Shown piece by piece: positions 5,633-8,224 of a stretch of 8,224 nt of DNA. Positions within the stretch are counted from its first letter, which is position 1. Each line of letters opens with the position of its first letter. The translations under genes were made by a program, and so were the position numbers. Source of the stretch: Promethearchaeum sp. (GTDB taxonomy: Archaea > Asgardarchaeota > Lokiarchaeia > Sigyniarchaeales > Promethearchaeaceae); contig JAUWPK010000152.1 of the NCBI GenBank assembly GCA_030611625.1, positions 1-8,224 on the forward strand. The letters run 5' to 3'. The notes under the pieces were generated by a model. That model saw only the letters and a program-made list of their open reading frames with translations. It had not been told where the DNA came from and made no database searches.

Positions 5633-6003
5633 TTAAGAAATGGCAATGAACAAAATATTATAGATCTTTTTGGTTGAAAGACTGGAGCTTCGACATAATT
5701 TTATGGTTTCCCCTTTTTTGCTTAATAATTCTTTCATCAATCTTTTCATTTCTTCCGCTGAAATGGCATAAATTTGAGGACTCTTGAGGTCACGGATAGA
5801 AGATGTTTGATTTTTTAATAAACTTAAATCTATGATTTTTTAAAAATTTCTATGGAAAAAGTGCAAAAATCGGATATATGAGCAGGAATCAAAAAGATCT
5901 CGAATGCAGATAGTTCCATTTTTAGTGTTTGCATTAGATTTGAAGGAGTTCCTGACTGCCTTGTTATTATTTTAAAAATCCTATTGACAAAGAAATCAAA
6001 GAT
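5633..6003 (-). pseudogene. Unidentified frameshifted reading frame
   Basis: Two minus-strand open stretches overlap here. The upstream one (6003 to a TAG at 5830-5832) includes SGTPSNLMQTLKMELSAFEI and FLIPAHISDFCTFSIEIFKK. The downstream one (5839 to a TAA at 5633-5635) reads IIDLSLLKNQ, then SPQIYAISAEEMKRLMKELL and SKKGETIKL. They meet at a run of six A on the minus strand (5836-5841), where a one-base change would fuse them into about 120 residues. The composition is protein-like, with amphipathic helices and few low-complexity stretches, but I do not recognise a family. No good start codon heads the first part. It is probably a decayed gene lying between two plus-strand remnants; a sequencing error in the A run is the alternative. 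Confidence 0.4.
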
Positions 6004-6043
6004 CTATAAAAAAATATTCATTGCCTAAGAAATACTTAAATAA

Positions 6044-6394
6044 AGGGGGAGAGAATTTAAATTCCTACGTTCTCAGTTTTACGTAAAAAGTAAAGCGGCA
6101 ATTATTGTTTATTCTCTCGAAGAAAATAATCATGGAATAGAAAGTTTTAAGCACTTAACTGAATGGTATGAGGATATCAAAAAATATTGCGGAGAAATCC
6201 CTGTTATCATTTTTGCTAATAAAGTTGATTTAATTGATGAAAATAATTTGGATGATTCAGAGATTCAAAAGTTAATTAAAGAAAATAATTTTTTAGGTGT
6301 TTATTGTACTTCTGCGAAAACTGGTAAAGGGGTAACTGATGCATTCCAGAAAATACTTAAATTTTTACATAATCAGTATGAGAACACCATCTAA
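6044..6394 (+). pseudogene. Small GTPase lacking its N-terminal third
   Basis: A plus-strand frame of 116 codons with no internal stop gives the C-terminal part of a Ras/Rab-like GTPase. It begins GREFKFLRSQFY, the region just after the DxxGQ motif, then has KSKAAIIVYSLEE, the G4 motif ANKVDL and the G5 motif CTSAKTG, and ends at TAA (6392-6394). The P-loop and switch I are missing, and a stop (6041-6043) precedes it. There is no ATG anywhere in the frame. GGGGGAGAG just before it could be the GGE of a DTGGGE-type switch II shifted by one base, which suggests a frameshift at the break. It is not close in sequence to the GTPase at 3529-4149, so it is a different paralogue. The long open frame implies recent inactivation. 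Confidence 0.82.
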
Positions 6395-6406
6395 TATTTG
6401 AAATAA

Positions 6407-6437
6407 CCTCTTACGAAAGATTTGAAATCTATAGAGG
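6407..6437. terminator. Nested dyad between convergent genes
   Basis: The palindrome AGATTTGAAATCT (6418-6430) sits inside an outer pair CCTCT (6407-6411) and AGAGG (6433-6437). It lies between the 3' ends of the GTPase remnant (plus) and the SDR gene (minus). A T run on the plus strand (6473-6480) follows, and the minus strand is T-rich beyond the SDR stop. It could end transcription from either side. It is structural evidence only. Confidence 0.35.
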
Positions 6438-6479
6438 AGTTAACAATAGAAAATTTAAAATTAATCCCCAAATTTTTTT

Positions 6480-7496
6480 TTATATACCGTAAAATTTACG
6501 TGTAATAAATATCTTCAATTTATCGGAAGTAACCCTTCTCATCAGGAAATATCCAAACCTCTGAATGAAATTTGATGAAATATAATGCACTTTAGGATTC
6601 TTTGAGTTAATAATCTTATATAGTTTCTTTGCAACTATTTGAGGTGAAGGTCCAACAACCATGTTCCTAACAACAGTTTCCCATGTTTGTCTTGCAGCGG
6701 GGTAATATGGAGATGTTTTAGGTGTTGGAAGCGCATTTAGTAGTTTTTTTAATGTTGTTATACTGTTCTCCTTTTTATAATCATAAGTTTCTTCCCCACT
6801 TCCTGCTTTTGGAGTGTGCATATTAACATTAAATGGAGTATTGATCACACCAGGATTTAATGAAACAATTTTTATATTAAAAGGTAGAAGTTCCAGCCTA
6901 AGGGTTTCTGTTAACATTCTGAGAGCCGCTTTTGATGATGCATAATGTGAATGGAAGGGCATTGGAATATACCCAGCTAGTGAAGCCATATTTATAATTA
7001 ATCCGCCATCTTTCTTCATATATGGTAGTGAATTTTGAATAACCCGTAGTTGACCAAAATAATTTAAATCCAATTGTTCTTTTGCATGTTCGATTGATAA
7101 TGTCTCAATGGGTCCAAAATGACCATTTCCTGCATTATTGATTATAATTCTTACTCCGTCTGACATCAATTTTGGGATTAATTGGGAAACAGAATTAGAA
7201 TCAGTTATATCTAAAGGTTTAAAATCAATCATTTCAATTAAATTATCTAAATCATCGAAAATTTCCTTAGATATTTTGATTTTCCTCTTAATTAGAGTTT
7301 CATTTGAGGATTTTCGATTTTTTATTTTATATTTTGTAAGCATTTCCAAATAACGGTTTTTTAATATGTCTTTATTTAATTTTTCAGGATGTCTAGATGT
7401 TCCTATTACCTTATACCCTTTAAATGTTAAATAAATCGCGCACGTTAATCCGATTCCACTGGATGCTCCAGTAATTAAAATTTTTTTTTTATTCAA
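6480..7496 (-). CDS. Short-chain dehydrogenase/reductase
   Basis: A 338-residue classical SDR oxidoreductase that should use NAD(P)H on an alcohol or carbonyl substrate. The cofactor motif TGASSGIG (9-16), LDITD (95-99), NNAG (120-123) and the catalytic set S172 (NMASLAG), Y185 and K189 (YASSK) are all present, followed by NPGVINTPF (214-222). SR at 34-35 after the second strand suggests a preference for NADPH. It is longer than most SDRs because of a basic, helical insertion at about residues 41-90 and a C-terminal extension with a basic and aromatic end (FLMRRVTSDKLKIFITRKF) that might touch a membrane. The start is TTG at 7496: no ATG or GTG occurs upstream in frame, and the cofactor motif begins at residue 9. 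TATA-like elements lie at 7508-7515 and near 7551-7558. The substrate is unknown; a lipid or steroid-like molecule is possible. Confidence 0.9.
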   Translation of the reverse strand: MNKKKILITGASSGIGLTCAIYLTFKGYKVIGTSRHPEKLNKDILKNRYLEMLTKYKIKNRKSSNETLIKRKIKISKEIFDDLDNLIEMIDFKPLDITDSNSVSQLIPKLMSDGVRIIINNAGNGHFGPIETLSIEHAKEQLDLNYFGQLRVIQNSLPYMKKDGGLIINMASLAGYIPMPFHSHYASSKAALRMLTETLRLELLPFNIKIVSLNPGVINTPFNVNMHTPKAGSGEETYDYKKENSITTLKKLLNALPTPKTSPYYPAARQTWETVVRNMVVGPSPQIVAKKLYKIINSKNPKVHYISSNFIQRFGYFLMRRVTSDKLKIFITRKFYGI

Positions 7497-7567
7497 AATA
7501 TTTTCACTTATATAAAATGTATCTGCGAATTAATCTTATAATTGTTGCTATTATAAATTTCAAGGAG

Positions 7568-7584
7568 AGGAAATTATTTTTCCT
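7568..7584. other. Short hairpin downstream of the 78-residue gene
   Basis: AGGAAA, a TTATT loop and TTTCCT form a perfect 6-bp stem, 28 bases past the stop of the minus-strand gene at 7612. It may help end that transcript. It lies upstream of the SDR gene and could instead be part of its control region. Weak evidence. Confidence 0.25.
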
Positions 7585-7611
7585 ATTAATCCTATCTCTT
7601 TATCTGAATAC

Positions 7612-7848
7612 TCAACCTGATGGCGCTTCATATGGAGGTTGTTTCTCTTGGAAATTCACATAATCGCTCAACATCTTAAAAACAAACGCATCAATTTCAT
7701 CAAAAGTGAAATACTTAATTAAAAGTTTCAAAATATTATGGGTTAGCACTTTCAATTGAGGAAAATCGGCTGTAGGGTAGAAAAAAAATAATTTATCAAT
7801 AAGATCTTTCAAATCGCGCTTATTAAGAGGTTTAGGAATAGGACTCAT
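7612..7848 (-). CDS. Small protein of unknown function
   Basis: A 78-residue protein I do not recognise. It has a basic, proline-containing N-terminus (MSPIPKPLNKRD), then two or three predicted helices rich in Leu, Phe and Asp/Lys (LIDKLFFFYP, LKVLTHNILKLLIKYFTFDE, FVFKMLSDYV), and a flexible Pro-rich end (QPPYEAPSG). It has no cysteine, no signal peptide and no convincing transmembrane segment, so it is probably a small soluble helical protein. The ATG at 7848 is the only reasonable start. A TATA-like TTTAAA lies near 7897-7902 on the minus strand. It stands alone, 115 bases before the SDR gene. The mixed composition and full use of the frame argue for a real gene, but no function is offered. 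Confidence 0.55.
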   Translation of the reverse strand: MSPIPKPLNKRDLKDLIDKLFFFYPTADFPQLKVLTHNILKLLIKYFTFDEIDAFVFKMLSDYVNFQEKQPPYEAPSG

Positions 7849-7936
7849 TAAATATTAAAAGAGAAATTATTAGAAAAAAAAAAACACCATACCAATTTTT
7901 AAATTTACTTAAATTCCCATGTATCCACAGGGGATG

Positions 7937-8224
7937 TTACCACAGTTCAAGATGAAGAACGATCTTTAACAACAAAACAAAGAGACTGAACCCGATTAAA
8001 CTAAATAGGAAGAGCCATGGTCGCCCCTTTTCTTTTTCAGGAATAACATAGCGCACAATTGAGTATAGGATTACCCCAGATATGAAGGAAAACATTAGAT
8101 AAAGTATTTCGAGATTTAGAGGGAAAAAGAAATCGAGAACAAGTCCTGCAATGATACCAAACAGTGTCGCCAATGAAAGTATGAATTTTTTGATACCCTC
8201 GTCTTCAAATTCAACTGTAATATC
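7937..8224 (-). CDS. Membrane protein C-terminus, partial (possibly ZIP-like)
   Basis: The frame is open from the right edge (8224) to a TAA at 7937-7939, so the N-terminal part lies outside the window. A TTG at 8173 could start a shorter product, but the preceding residues (DITVEFEDEGIKKFILS) look coding and continue the first helix. Three hydrophobic segments are visible: FILSLATLFGIIAGLVL, ILYLMFSFISGVILYSIV and LFLFSLIGFSLFVLLLKIV. A charged loop, RYVIPEKEKGRPW, separates the last two. The pattern of a glycine-bearing helix, a PE-containing loop and a closing GF helix recalls the end of ZIP-family metal transporters. The metal-binding helices would lie upstream and cannot be checked, so this remains a suggestion. 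Confidence 0.65.
   Translation of the reverse strand, partial: DITVEFEDEGIKKFILSLATLFGIIAGLVLDFFFPLNLEILYLMFSFISGVILYSIVRYVIPEKEKGRPWLFLFSLIGFSLFVLLLKIVLHLELW

Noticed and set aside
7138..7353. Plus-strand open frame inside the SDR gene
   Set aside because: It is antisense to the SDR coding region around its insertion; its Ile/Ser-rich product looks like a shadow.
1..8224. tRNA or rRNA genes
   Set aside because: No GC-rich cloverleaf, TTCRA-type loop or rRNA-like stretch was found on either strand by eye.

Overview
The window looks like chromosomal DNA from an AT-rich archaeon, most probably an Asgard archaeon (Lokiarchaeia or a relative). The reasons are one intact and two degraded Ras/Rab-like small GTPases in about 8 kb, low G+C by eye, almost no Shine-Dalgarno sequences, TATA-like boxes 30-45 bases upstream of several starts, and TTG/GTG as well as ATG starts. 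The assignment is inference; no rRNA or other marker gene is present.

Left part (1-3117), all genes on the minus strand. In transcription order these are a transglutaminase-like cysteine protein (3117-2431), a 65-residue zinc ribbon (2421-2224), the methionine-salvage isomerase MtnA (2186-1146), and a HEPN/MNT toxin-antitoxin pair (hepT-like 1058-639, mntA-like 670-245). Gaps of 9 and 37 bases suggest that the first three could be co-transcribed. The HEPN/MNT pair has its own TATA-like box. Downstream of the pair, at 97-147, lies a second copy of the 3' end of mtnA. The toxin-antitoxin cassette is therefore bracketed by a 47-bp direct repeat taken from the mtnA tail.

Middle part (3118-5360). 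A tail fragment of a second small GTPase (3274-3459) sits just downstream of an intact small GTPase (4149-3529). Across a divergent promoter region runs an ATP-grasp enzyme of the D-Ala-D-Ala-ligase type (4311-5360, plus strand) whose glycine loop and metal site are altered.

Decayed part (5361-6479). The tail of a DppB-type peptide permease begins, in the same frame, immediately after the ATP-grasp stop codon. It is followed by a frameshifted, unidentified minus-strand frame (5633-6003) and the C-terminal two thirds of another small GTPase (6044-6394), which has no start codon. No complete gene is visible between 5361 and 6479.

Right part (6480-8224), minus strand. An SDR oxidoreductase with a basic insertion (7496-6480), an unrecognised 78-residue protein (7848-7612), and the C-terminal part of a membrane protein that runs off the window edge (8224-7937).

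The main theme is that the four recognisable gene remnants all keep the 3' end and have lost the 5' end. Two of them lie directly downstream of an intact homologue in the same orientation. The most notable loci are the HEPN/MNT cassette framed by the mtnA tail repeat, and the atypical ATP-grasp enzyme joined to a permease tail.
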